Below, in pieces: positions 10,152 through 20,767 of a stretch of DNA of 64,000 nt; position 1 is the first letter of the stretch, and every line of letters begins with the position of its first letter. Position numbers and translations under genes: made by a program. Source of the DNA: Agrocybe praecox (taxonomy: Eukaryota; Basidiomycota; Agaricomycetes; Agaricales; Agrocybaceae); the NCBI GenBank assembly GCA_964017145.1, contig OZ024848.1:3484501-3548500 (forward strand), read 5' to 3'. The notes under the pieces were generated by a model that worked only from the letters and a program-made list of their open reading frames with translations, ran no database searches and was not told the DNA's origin.

Positions 10152-10617
10152 ACGTGTCCTGTTAACTCTAGGTTTTCTACGTGTGTCTTCCTTTCCTTAT
10201 CCCAGCTGTTATCTCGCTAGTCTTGTTCCGGTTTATAATGGCCAGTCGATCCTCTCGGGCAAGGATACGGGCTCTTGAGAAAGCGGCAATCAGCGGCAAT
10301 CAGCAAACGTTGCTCAATCTCGTTGCCGAGATAGAGAGGGAAATGGAGGAAGCCGTCGTCGACATTATCGATAATCCCAACCCATCGCCAATCTATCAGG
10401 CGGAGGTGTCAAAATCCCATCCTATCATCACTCCCAATCACAAGAAGATCGCAAATTGGCTCAACACCCTCCCTATCGAAAAGGAACTGGCATATTTCCC
10501 TGAAGTGATCAACTCGCACTCTATGATTATTTCTCGAGATATAAAACGTTTCGAGTTCCATCGCCTTGGAGAGCCTGTGCTTAGACACTGGGCTGCTTCT
10601 TTCATTCTCTGATAAAT

Positions 10618-11068
10618 TTATTTGTAGACTTTCTCATCTATTAGACTTTTGTATAATTTAAACTCGGGGCTCGGAAGGTCGTATGTGGTGATGAGGTTGC
10701 CATATTGAACATCGACATCAGACCCAGGGAATATTTCAGGTGTGAGTATGAATCCATCAAAAGCCATATATGTGCCAGTTTCTATCGTGATATTGTGCTC
10801 CCCAGATGCAAGAGTTGCGTTGTTTTTGCACATTAATTGACCCGGAGGTGTTTCACTCGGAGAGTTATCAGCCATTATGCTCTGTAGGAAGCCATCTATC
10901 TTGCACGACTTTACCTCCTGGATGGCGGAGTAGTTCAAGAAATATGCCGTTATTCCGGATCCTAATCAGCGATTGTTGAGGCGTAACTCACACAACAAAA
11001 AGTCCTCTGGTGTGCTTACTGACCGTTGAACAGGTACGATAAGGAGGGCGTCCCAGCGACGGGTGGGT
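10618..11068 (-). pseudogene. C-terminal part of an unknown secreted/membrane-type gene, truncated by repeat R
   Basis: Two exons read on minus: ~11068-11034 (EDPPVAGTPSLSYLFNG) and ~10970-10618 (SGITAYFLNY ... KLYKSLIDEKVYK), joined by an intron GTCAGT...GATTAG in phase. Motifs such as LFNGSGITAYF, CKNNATLASGEHNITIETG and YMAFDGFILTPE resemble the beta-sandwich repeat of many Agaricomycete cell-surface proteins (fold comparison only, low certainty). Going upstream, the frame meets a stop inside repeat R at ~11085, so the N-terminal exons are missing. The stop codon lies 5 nt from the esterase stop, on the opposite strand. Confidence 0.5.
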
Positions 11069-11084
11069 CTTCTGAAGTATGTAC

Positions 11085-11250
11085 CGTACCGTACCATGCT
11101 GCGTGAGTCCTCACGTACAGGCTGCCGGTGAACTCTGTCTACGTACTATTACATATTCTCTATCATCAGTTGTCCACCCTCCACACGCGTCTATTTCCGT
11201 TCTGCTCCTGCTCCTGTTCGTGATCGTTCTAGGGCAGCGCGTGTGCGCTC
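11085..11250 (+). repeat. Dispersed repeat R, copy 2
   Basis: Shares with 63390-63510 the run GTACTATTACATATTCTCTA, then TCAGTTGTCCACCCTCCAC and CTGTTCGTGATCGTTCT, at roughly 80 percent by eye, with a short insertion near 11105. As with copy 1, one edge abuts a truncated gene fragment. Confidence 0.65.
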
Positions 11251-11462
11251 TCACGGTGCGTAAGAGGTATCGTAGACCGCAAGTGCTCAAGAATATATTT
11301 GGGAATTCAAACTCCGGCTGTTTCTTTGATCATCTTATCTTATCTATAGATATCATATACTTCCTCAAAGTTGAATCGAGTACGACTTAAGGACCTGGGC
11401 TCATGGGAGTACATAGAATATGGAAGTCAAATAGACTGCGCAGATACGCATAATAAGGAGAC

Positions 11463-13195
11463 TCGGAACCCTAACAAATTCTATGTAGTCAGAGGAGACC
11501 GCAATGTTTTTTTTTGTCTTTGACGTGTTGGCGCGGAATTTTAGAAGTCGTTATGGGAAAATGGAGTGCTATAATTAAAAGAGAAAACATGTTTAAATTA
11601 TGATATCAAAATTCGAGGAATTCTTTGCAAATTATACATGAAGGGGTGTTGGCATTGGTGCGATTAAATATGCAGGCATGTTTGATTGTAACATAAGGAT
11701 CGTGGATGACGCCGAGGCAAGGAAGGTGCTATGGGTAATACCAAATTTGAGAAAAAGTGCAGGTATATTCCGTCCCGTATATATTTTAGACCTCTTCAGT
11801 AGGATTGCGGATGTTTGTGGCACCAAGAGGTACTTGAATCTCAAAGCTGTTGGGATTTTGAGGTGCAGCTGCAAAGGCAACGTTATTGTCACTTGGTTCT
11901 GAGATTATATTGGTTGAGAACTCCTCGGTTGAAGTCTTTCTTTCGAATTCGATACGGGCAACCATGAGGGTTGGTGCAAATGCCTATTAAATTGATAGGG
12001 ATGGTCAGAGAGGCTCCGCGGAAGGGTGATGAGTCATGATTAACTTACGGTTGTTATGCACATAATGGTATTGATATACACTTCTGCATTGAGGACAGAT
12101 ACTCCAGACTCCAAAGCCGTGGAGCTACTATTGCTGAACCAAATAATTGCGCTCATCAATGTTGCGCAGGAATATAAGGCCGACGACTCTATCGTTATTT
12201 CAACGATCCGTATGTATTTTCTTCGAGCCTTGTGATTTACTGTTTTGGTGGAATAGATTTTCATGCCAATTGCAAGTGACACAATCATACTTGTCGCAGC
12301 TGTCACGCACTGGCTAGTCGCATACACAATGTTGTACTGCTGCGAAGATTGATCTGTGTAATAGCGCAGTGGGTCTAGGTCAAGGAGAAAATTCATGAGA
12401 ATAACTGCAATAGTCATCACTGTAAAACTGTATCAATGTACAATTCGGAATACACAGAGACGTTGTAATCACCAATTTCAACCATATAAAGAACCATAAA
12501 TGCAATTGTGATGTGTTTCCGGTCACGAAAAAGGTGCCAGAAACGCCATATCTAAAATTCTTGTCAGCAAGATGAAGTAATACAGTTCATACAATATTTA
12601 CCAGCAAACCATCTGCAAGAACCTGACCTAACCCCGATAATAATGTGACTGTGATATCTACTGTGGGGGTAGCCACGTTAACCACAGTCAAATAAAAGAT
12701 ATCATATCTAGTGTTGGCCTCTCCTCCCGCAAAGCAAGTAACTGTATAAACCCAGTTCGTGATCAACATCCCAATAGTGCAACCAAACAGTCCTGCAAGA
12801 ACGCTAGTAACGACCCTTTGACCTGGCTGGGACCTGCATGCTGTAAATCGATTAGCATGCCATGCTTCTCTCACTCAAAATGCCCCCACAATAAATTCGA
12901 AAGGTTATCAAATAAAACCCAATATATGCTCCTATGTATAGTTGTTCAGCCACGTTACGTTCCATCAAGGCGGTACTTACCTGCGAGAAATTGAAACATC
13001 AATGTTGAATTTAAGTTGCCGCTAATAACAGATTTTTTAAATGATATTGGGTAGATGTCATCGCCCTGAAAAGACATAATGGAATGTGGTTCTGTAATAA
13101 CCTAAGTCAAGTAGTAGTCGCCTTCAAGTACCATTACGAGCGTCTATTCTGAGGGCTTGAATCAAGTTGTCATGGTACACTAAGATCTACGTCAT
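11463..13195. repeat. Segmental duplication, copy A
   Basis: Homologous to 58930-60678, including both gene flanks. The left edge shares GGAACCCTAACAAATTCTAT and a T-run; the right edge shares GAGGGCTTGAATCAAGT and ATGGT-TACTAAGAT. The whole seven-TM gene, introns included, aligns, so this is DNA-level duplication rather than retroposition. Confidence 0.9.
11786..13077 (-). CDS. Seven-TM membrane protein A, 341 aa
   Basis: Six exons on minus (12981-13077, 12890-12931, 12602-12840, 12473-12551, 12049-12419, 11786-11983) join in frame. The second intron could instead use a GTGAGA donor at 12874. I prefer the 49-nt form because copy B keeps the same GTGGG donor. Hydrophobic segments lie at about residues 28-46, 58-77, 107-126, 141-163, 188-208, 228-247 and 262-283, with a polar C-terminal tail. 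Conserved marks are VLADGLL before a WRxWHLF loop, EITIESSALYS and AFAPTLMVARI. These belong to a large Agaricomycete seven-TM group that is often called receptor-like without proof. Ligand and role are unknown. Confidence 0.85.
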
Positions 13196-14880
13196 GTATC
13201 AAAAAGAGCGGGCCATCTGACGTTGTTATTATCATTTCTTAGTAGAGATACAGCCTTCAACTTCCGGTACATCAGCATGAGCAAAAAGACTGAGAATAAC
13301 CAAAAATTGAAGCCCCGATGAACATCCTAAGCTTGATCTTCAGCTGGACATTGAGGAATGCTACTACCTGACACAGGAGTTTCCGATATCGATGCAGAAG
13401 GAACTCGAGGATCCACTACAGGCGACACATATACATCATTGATCAACGTTAAACACCTGTTCGGTCCACGAATAGATACCCACATATACCCCAATTCGCA
13501 AGCAATACATCTCCCTGATGAAGCGCCTGATCACCAAGGTCGTGAATGACAGATGAACGTTTCTAGCCGCTCTGATAGTCAATTATTTCCGCAGGGCAAT
13601 CACTAGCTTGAAACAAGCGCAGCGCATCCGAAGGGGTGGAGACGATATATACGTTCCTCGAACCTGATGTCCAAAGAGGTAATCAAGTTCGTCCATGTCC
13701 ATGTCCAGGTTTTGGCACACAAGCTAGTCGGGACACGTGCATAAAATAAGAAACATAAAATACCGGCTATCGAAAGCAGAAGCAAAAAAGCCAGTACATT
13801 TGAAAGGCGGAGGCGCGAATAGAAACGAATAGAAAGTAGATCTGGACTACCACACACACACAATTGAAATGTCTGATTTCTTGCTAATTTCCAGATCCTT
13901 CCGCTTCTTGAACCTGCACTCAGCGCAGATGCTACAGCTTTTCCGGTTTCCAAATGTCCTTCCCCGGCGATAAGCAGTTCGGTTTCCAGCCTCTTGCAGA
14001 CTACAAGAAGAGACGTCAATAATGAAACCCAAGCCAATTTTCCGCTCCAAATGGTGTCACTGAAAACTTGCAAACATGATATTCAGTGGGGAGAGGGGTA
14101 GATATGCACGTAGATGTGATGAATTTGTAGTTTAATTTGGAAAGAAGAAAAAACTGACGAATCCGCGTAGATGTGGAAAGGATTGGCACGCCAATCAACG
14201 TCGGTTCGGTAGTGTGTGGGAAATTGAACCGGCTCGGTGAGATGCCGTGAGCGCACTCCACAGACTCCGTCGGATTCGGACTGGAAGCGTTTGAAGCTTT
14301 GAAGCTGGACAAGAAATTGTCCGCCGTGTCAATCATACTCATCGTACAAATCTGCCAACCCACGAAGCAGTACGAGCACGCACGCACACGCACATGCGCT
14401 CCTTCGCTCAACGCACACTCATCCACTCGCGAAGAACAAGTCGTCGTCGTTGTTGTTGCTCCGAGTCGCGCCGCCTCAGGCTAGTATTGGCATCACCGTT
14501 CCTAGCATCAATGCCAATGTCTAGAGGCGCATGAAGAAGGACTCGGGCTCTGTCCAACGGAATAGGAATGGGAACGTGGGCATGGGCGGGTTGAGCTCTA
14601 CGAGACTGGGACTGGGACCTATCGCTATCCCTATTTCCGTCGTCGCAAATAGGAATCGCAAGAGCGGACGATGCAGGAGAGGAAGAGGATGATCCCGATG
14701 CCTTTGTCTGCTGCTGCCGTTCTGCACGTCGTCGCGCCTCCATCGTCATCGCCATCGAATGTTGTTGTTCTCCCAAGGGTGCAGGTCCAAATGTATGTCA
14801 TGTTGCGTACATATTTTGCCATACGAGATTGACGAAATGGTTTAACTGATTTTATTTGATTTCTCTTTCTTTCTTTCTAG
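13196..14880. other. No confident gene; low-complexity transition
   Basis: Frames at 13603-14073 and 14408-14776 (both minus) are Gln/Ser/Arg-rich or hydrophobic without recognisable domains, and plus-strand frames of similar length overlap them. The 40-nt block at ~14330 (CAAATCTGCCAACCCACGAA) recurs at ~15550 as CAAATCCACCAACCCACGAA. Confidence 0.35.
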
Positions 14881-15537
14881 TTGAAAGCACCTTTCGGGTT
14901 CTGTTGACCCCAACCCACTCTTCAGCTTCCCCGCCTGGACGTATTGTACAGAAAGGAATTGAATTAAAGCGAGGACAGACCAGACAACATTCCCGACGCG
15001 ATATAAGTTAACCCGCATAGCCGACAGACAGACAACACGAGCAACGCAGCCCCCCGTTCGTCATCATCTGCATCATCATCCTCGACGACGACGACGACGA
15101 CGATATCAGGGAAATCAACATCACTTCAGACACAGACTCCATCATCACCTAACACGCAAGTCAGCGTCAAAGTAGACTTTGACTTTGACCTATCCGCTGT
15201 CGTCCCTATTCCTGTTCTCCCACTTCGTCCTCTCTTACCCCCTCCTCTCTCCCCTCCTCGCACACCGAAAAACACCTCAAGCCAAAAACCAAGCGCCAGG
15301 AAACGCTCGCTCGCTCTGCCTTCCTCCTCGTCGCACGCATGCCCCCACATTCAAGTGCAGGCGCAGAAGAACATCAACCCGTTCCCGAGCAGTTGTCCCG
15401 GGAGTGATTCAGAGTCAGAGTCCGATGGGGGGGGCGGGGGGTCCTCCTCCGCATCTTCCGCGTCTCGTCACACGTCGATCTCGTCATCGTCTACCTCCAC
15501 TTCTTCCACATCAGTGACGTCCATCTCCTCGCAGGTG
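14881..15537 (+). other. Possible coding exon(s) of a Ser-rich low-complexity protein
   Basis: A T-rich tract ending TTTCTTTCTAG at ~14880 looks like a 3' splice site. From 15007 a single frame stays open to 15537 and ends CTCGCAG before GTGCTTC, a plausible donor. It would encode a Ser/Thr-rich protein with PLRPLLPPPLSPPRTPKN, NPFPSSCPGSDSESESDGG and a poly-Ser tail. Trinucleotide runs (TCA, ACG) could keep a frame open without selection. I found no start exon, no domain and no convincing downstream exon. Confidence 0.3.
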
Positions 15538-17837
15538 CTTCTCATCATACAAATCCACCAACCCACGAACCAGCGCGGACCTCTTGTATTGCTAGCACGA
15601 GCATGATCCCTCCTCTCGTCCTCCACCTTGATGGGTGTCCGATGGACGATACAAGTAGATACGTCTTTGTTGTGCTGTTCTGTGTTGCCTGGCTGGCTGG
15701 CACCCCGCATCTCGATCGATATCTGTGATGTTGTGTCAATGAGGGCTTCTTGAGTCGGTTCGTCCGTGTCGGATTGGCCATCTCCTGGTTTTTGTTTTTG
15801 TTTTGTTTTGTCTTCTTTCTCCTTTGTATCTTTCAGGGTTTTTTCGGTTTCTTCTCTTCTCTTCTCATCTTTTCATGCCATTTGTGTCTCCTTGCTTTCG
15901 CTTTCTCATCGTCGTCGTCGTCGTCGTCGTCTTGTTATCCATCCATCCATTTGTTATCCGTGCCTTTTCTTTTTTTTATTCTCATTTTTTCAGTTCCTTC
16001 TTTCTTCTTAAATAAAAAGTATGCGCATACACACATGCAGTTTTTTTACCACGTCTACGTCCCCTCTTCCGTCCTCTCCTCCACGCTCCTCCTTGGATTC
16101 TTTTTGAATGAAGATTCCAAGTCCGAGTCGAGTCGAGTCTAGTGGTTGGATCGATGGGCTTTTCCCACTGCCACTATCACCTCGTCATCCATCACCGGCA
16201 CTATCATAACGACCACGACCACGACCATGACCTACACCCACGTCTCGACGACACCCACTGCCCACACGCACGCTCGCGCCTTTTAGCTTGACGCATCTAT
16301 TCACGACCTTATCCCCACACGAGCACGACCTTGGTCCCTTCTGCTGTATATGTATGCATGCAGGAGAGTAGCGCAACACAGTCCAGTCCAGTCATTTGCC
16401 CACAATCTCCTTCTGTCGGCCTACTGAGAGCGGTGCATGCATCCCATGCTGCTGTTCTTACTTTTGCCTACGAGCTACAAACAGAAACCCATTCTAACGA
16501 TCAGGAATCGACATCGATCCGTTCTTATGACACTACACACTATACGAAAAGCCGCATATATATGCGGTCTTTCGGCCAAATAACCCTTCGAAAATTCAAT
16601 CACCGATGCCCTGGCTGCCCTGCTTGGGCTTTGAGTGGCTGGTAGTATTAGTATGTAGTATATGATCACAATACTGACCATCTATATCCATATCTATATA
16701 CCTACCCCAAGCTCTATGTCCTACGTATGTCAAACGTATGTATATACGTGCTAGTTCTGTGCATACGCTTATGTAATATATCGTTGATTGATAGATTGGC
16801 TTTCGTGTTTTCTTTTTTCGCCACCGCCGAAAGCAATCCGCTTGAAAATAAAAAGAAAAGGCGTCTTTGACTCTTAAGATGTCCGTAAGCCCATAAACTT
16901 CCAGGAAGCAGGTACAGTGGGCGCCGTAAGCAAGTGTATGTCACCCGTGTAAATATGTTTATTTTAGAACTATCTATCACTATGACTGACGTCATAGTAC
17001 TAGGTAACGCGTCATAGTTAATAATGTATTATTTTTAGAGCGCCTGAACAACGGCTCCGACCAACGATTACAACGTTCGTAGTCGCCATGAAGAAAATGA
17101 GCCATCGATTGATTTCTCAAGTACTGAGCTTCAGTTGTTGAGGTATCTTCACTGTATATGAGATTACGACAGAAATTGAAAGTTAAACCTTTCAAGGCTA
17201 CGGGTTTTCCTGACATAGGTAGTAACCAGTAAGCAACGGCCTCTAAAGATGGATATTTAAGTTACAACTCTTCTCACAGCACTTCCACAGGTGATGTAGA
17301 ATTTGGTTGGTCCACTGACACTGGTAACTAGTGTGAGTCGTTCGTCTTGTATAAGGTTAATTGGTGGCTGAAATGGACTCATCTGGACAGCGCATTTATA
17401 TCGGCCCTTGTACGATACTTCACACACACATACGTCGTCTACTTGAGAGAAATTTATGGCATGTCAGGATTTCGATTTCCTATCGCCATCTCTTGACATC
17501 GCAGTCGATAGCAGGAACATCTGCGGAGCAACATACCGCATTCATTGACTTCAAACAAAAGACGAAACAACATAGTGGTCGTCGTTTCCCGCCAGGTTAT
17601 TCGTCTTCTTTCTCCCCGGCATCCGTATATGAAAATGAGATTTGTTCCAGAAGTAACGGAGCTTTCTATCCAGATGAATGTAGGATGTTGAAGTGGAGTA
17701 TGTTGTCAGAAGTAACAGAGTCTGTTGAGTTTTTCCTCCGCGGGAGTCCTAGTTTCACTGCGCTTTGGTATGGGTTAATGCTGTCGAAGGGCAGACAGGT
17801 ACCCTTTGCGCTGCCAATGACGTCGCGTTACAATAGG
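15538..17837. other. Pyrimidine-rich and microsatellite sequence without recognisable gene
   Basis: Long CT/T-rich tracts and a (TCG)8 run at 15908-15931 create open frames in several registers (15750-16142 and others). Around 16550-16800 the sequence becomes AT-rich with TATA/CGTA palindromes. The 172-codon frame at 17361-17879 overlaps the TATA box of the next gene and lacks motifs, so I do not call it. Confidence 0.4.
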
Positions 17838-17844
17838 TATAAAA
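17838..17844 (+). promoter_or_regulatory. TATA box of the ice-binding-like gene
   Basis: TATAAAA lies 81 nt upstream of the ATG at 17919, the same spacing as at the secreted-protein gene near 2.6 kb. Confidence 0.6.
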
Positions 17845-17918
17845 GGTGGTCAACGAAAGCTGATATAGAGAAAACTTAGAATATCACAATCCTTGATTCA
17901 AAACCCAGAATCATAACA

Positions 17919-19198
17919 ATGTTTTTGAAGGCCGCCACACTCTACCTCTGTCTCACGGTACGCCTTCGTCGTGTAATAAACATGTATTCCTTTCGTACTG
18001 ATATATTTCTATGCTAATTTTTAACAGACCTACGTGCATGCTGCACTACTTCCGATCCTAGGCGGCCTGATCCCGCCAGTCATAGGCGATATTCCGGTCT
18101 TGGGCGGAATTCTCACTCCTATCGTTGGTCCGATTGGGATACCTACTATTACCTTCCCGACTATCACAGTACCGACTATTACCATATCGAGTGTCACAAT
18201 ACCGACTGTTCTCCCTACTTCAACAACCACAGTCCCAACTGGAATCCCAAGTGTTATCGCCCCTGTAAATCTTCGTACTGCGGGTCAATTCGCCATCCTA
18301 GCCCAATCCGGAATTTCAAGTGTAGCTCAGTCCAGCATAAGTGCGCATTACCTCCCTGTTCTGTTATATGCGACCGGATCAATTAATTAATTATACACCA
18401 TTATTTTCAGCGGGCGACATTGGGAACAGCCCTCTCGCATCGACATCGATCACTGGATTTAATCTGACGCTCGATAGCTCAGGAACATTCGCTGTGTCTC
18501 CGCAAGTAGTTGGACGAGTTTTGGCTGCGGATTATAAGTCCCCTACGCCATCCACCCTCCAGACTGCTATTGGAGATATGCAGACCGCATTCAATGACGC
18601 GAATGGACGCCTGAACCCGAACTTCCTGAACCTCGGCGCAGGTTTGTTTTTAACACTATTTTTGTATCCAAGAGAGATGATTTCTGAAATGACGATTCTA
18701 TTTAGGATTAATCGGAGGATTGACATTGACTCCGGGACTTTACAAGTGGACGAGTGACGTACTTGCAGCAACTGACTTCACGCTCGTAGGAGGGCCTACT
18801 GATGGTGAGTCAGCTTGAAAACGTGAAAATATATTTACCATGCCTGATCACGGATCCGCAATTTTTGCTCCTTTCTTTGTGCAGTTTTCATCTTCCAAAT
18901 TGCGCAGAAGTACACACTCAGCAGTGGGGTGAAGGTCATCCTGGCGGGTGGAGCTCTCACGGAGAACATTATTTGGGCCGTATCTGCCGGTGTAATCTTA
19001 GGCTCAGGATCTCACCATGAGGGTGTCATTCTTGGTAAAAGCGCGATTACTGCCAATACGGGATCGTCGGTCAATGGAAGATTGTTCGCGCAGACAAAGG
19101 TCGCATTACAAGTGGTGAGCCTTTATGAATTTAATGCCGATTCCGGAAAGAGTGCTCAGTCTTTTTATTTATTTTAGACCACGGTCGTGTCTGTCTAG
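17919..19198 (+). CDS. Secreted ice-binding-like protein (DUF3494), 310 aa
   Basis: Six exons (17919-17957, 18028-18340, 18411-18641, 18706-18804, 18885-19114, 19178-19198) join to 311 codons. The signal peptide is MFLKAATLYLCLTTYVHA. A Gly/Pro- and Thr-rich linker follows, with ITFPTITVPTIT-type repeats, to about residue 88. The DUF3494 domain fills the rest, with landmarks LRTAGQFAILAQSGISSV, SSITGDIGNSP, STSITGFNLTLDSSGTF, GGLTLTPGLYKW, KVILAGGALTENIIW and AITANTGSSVNGRLFAQT. The family forms a beta-solenoid; characterised members bind ice crystals, others may be adhesins. Secretion is consistent with lowering freezing damage outside the cell. Ice-binding itself is not provable from sequence. 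The split codons at each junction match the expected family residues, which supports the model. Confidence 0.92.
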
Positions 19199-19671
19199 AT
19201 ACGTTTCTTGAATTGTTTAGTTGTAACATCACTTAGTGTAACGCATTCATCCCGGGTCCTTTGGAAAATCCCTTTTCGATGTGGCTCTACTGTTATCTCG
19301 ATTTAAGCTACACTCAATGACTTAGTTTATAATGTATAAACCCCTTTTTCTCGACTGTTTCTCCACTAAATCTATCATCTCGTATTAATTTACTTGTTGA
19401 ATTGGCAATTTATCTTATCTTATCTCGATCACTTTGACCACGTGAAGCATTATTTCCGACTCGGACCGGCATTTTCGTGTCGCGAACAGTCTCGTTTCTT
19501 TATGTTTCCGCAACGCACATTCATTATGATGACATTTTGCGCAATGACTACTTTCTAGAATCTGCTTCACTATTGTCCGACAACATACCCAAAACATAGC
19601 ATTTCCGAAGTTCCCATCACAGCGGCCATTTGGCGTTAAAATCCAAGCAACCTCCAAACTCTCCCGTGCGC
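19199..19671. other. Intergenic, no gene seen
   Basis: AT-rich 3' flank with a TTATCTTATCTTATC run at ~19411. The 86-codon minus frame at 19415-19675 has no motif. Confidence 0.4.
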
Positions 19672-20307
19672 TCAAGCGTTTGAGGTTGATGTTGCGTTGG
19701 TTTCGGAATTCCGAACCCTTTTCAGCTTTACTTCAATCACCTCTCCGATCACCATTGTTCCGACCATGCACAGGACTCCTACCACCAAAGGAGTTCCCGC
19801 AATCAGCTTGTATTTGAGACTGCCCAGCTTACTCTTCGCGATATAGTCAAACATCCCAAGGACGAACAGAATGGTAGCCCAGAGGAGGATGACGACGGGG
19901 CTTGCAACTGCTGTTGCAAGTAATGTACTATTTACGAAGACATTGTCCTTTGGCTGCACTAGGAGACCCATGTGTGCATCGGTGATGGAAAAGGCTTTGA
20001 TCGGGAAGTACTGCACGACAAATACTCCGCAAACGCTCAAGCTGGCGCCGCCGAGCCACAGGGAGAAAGCCAGTTCTGGAATGGGTCCTTCAATGGCCAG
20101 TATAGCGGCTTGCATCGTAGCAAGGAGGGCTAGCTGCAAAACAAACGTGAGTTCGGCGCCAGTCCATCCGATGCCTCTGCTTACTATCATCGAAAGTCGG
20201 TTCCACTCTTCTTGTTGCTCTACCCGCCACTCGTTAATTTCGATCAAGTTTTTCCCCTCCGACGCCATTGCAAATTCTCTGAATCTCGTCACATACGTCG
20301 ACCCCAT
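19672..20307 (-). CDS. Four-TM membrane protein, 211 aa, unknown function
   Basis: A single uninterrupted frame from the ATG at 20307. The N-terminal ~45 residues are soluble and amphipathic (EINEWRVEQQEEWNRLSMIV). Four hydrophobic segments follow at about residues 52-72, 80-101, 126-150 and 166-190, and the tail is short and basic (VKLKRVRNSET). The EEWNRLSM-type lead-in followed by membrane helices recurs in anonymous Agaricomycete membrane proteins. I cannot name a function. The frame has no intron, which is unusual for this window, so an unrecognised upstream exon is possible. Confidence 0.6.
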   Translation of the reverse strand: MGSTYVTRFREFAMASEGKNLIEINEWRVEQQEEWNRLSMIVSRGIGWTGAELTFVLQLALLATMQAAILAIEGPIPELAFSLWLGGASLSVCGVFVVQYFPIKAFSITDAHMGLLVQPKDNVFVNSTLLATAVASPVVILLWATILFVLGMFDYIAKSKLGSLKYKLIAGTPLVVGVLCMVGTMVIGEVIEVKLKRVRNSETNATSTSNA

Positions 20308-20767
20308 CTGTAGCAAGACCAGATTATCGAATAACCTCCAGAGAATACTTTTGATCGCTGGTAGAGAAACTCGAGCTCTGGGTCAAGGTACGTTGATTTA
20401 CAATTTTCTGAGTTATACGAAGTGGTTGACTGACCTACTCCAAAATCCAGAGTCCACTCCTGCCAGGGAATTCATGCCTTGGACCGATTTCTCAGAGAAA
20501 TCTTGGTGTACCATCGAGACTCCGGAGGGTTGCAGCATTGGCTGCCTGTACTTCGACCATCGCTTATTGGCCATGATGGAGTCTCCGAGATGAGGGCTGT
20601 GGGTTGGACGTGAAGGTCTTAGAAGAACTTCATAGATCTAATAAAAGACTCAGCACGGCATCCTTGCAGTCCCTACCTAGAATGGTCAACTCGCAACAAT
20701 AAGCGTATGGCACCACGTTTACGACAACAGTGCACTGCATCTGCATCCACACCCCCAGTACCTCCTC

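Larger units (their letters stand above)
6882..10612 (+). pseudogene. DUF676 serine esterase (ROG1-like lipase), one nonsense codon, LTR element in intron 5
   Basis: Six exons (6882-7189, 7246-7463, 7525-7582, 7635-7721, 7780-7948, 10172-10612) join to exactly 427 codons, the length expected of a full ROG1-like protein. Motifs in order: LVLIHGMWGNPEHL (oxyanion hole), YDGIDWGG, nucleophile elbow GYSLGG at codons ~90-95, FFETVEPVNFNTIATPH, VNDITVP (acid) and VINSHSMI (His near the C-terminus). Codon 87 (7140-7142) is TAA, five codons before the catalytic serine, so translation would stop before the active site. All other exons and splice sites are intact. Intron 5 (7949-10171) is 2223 nt long. 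Without the retroelement and one copy of its target duplication it would be 55 nt. The stop may be a young null allele or a sequence error. Confidence 0.9.

Noticed and set aside
12841..12874. 34-nt intron with GTGAGA donor in seven-TM protein A
   Set aside because: It is in phase, but copy B lacks that donor. The 49-nt alternative (12841-12889) exists in both copies and has normal length.
14408..14776. 122-codon Gln/Ser/Arg-rich minus-strand frame
   Set aside because: Composition-driven, with no domain or splice partners and equally open frames on the other strand.
17361..17879. 172-codon plus-strand frame
   Set aside because: No motif, no splice partners, and it runs over the TATA box of the ice-binding-like gene.
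19871..20593. 240-codon plus-strand frame
   Set aside because: Mostly antisense to the four-TM protein, with hydrophobic segments mirrored. The extension beyond 20307 shows no motif.
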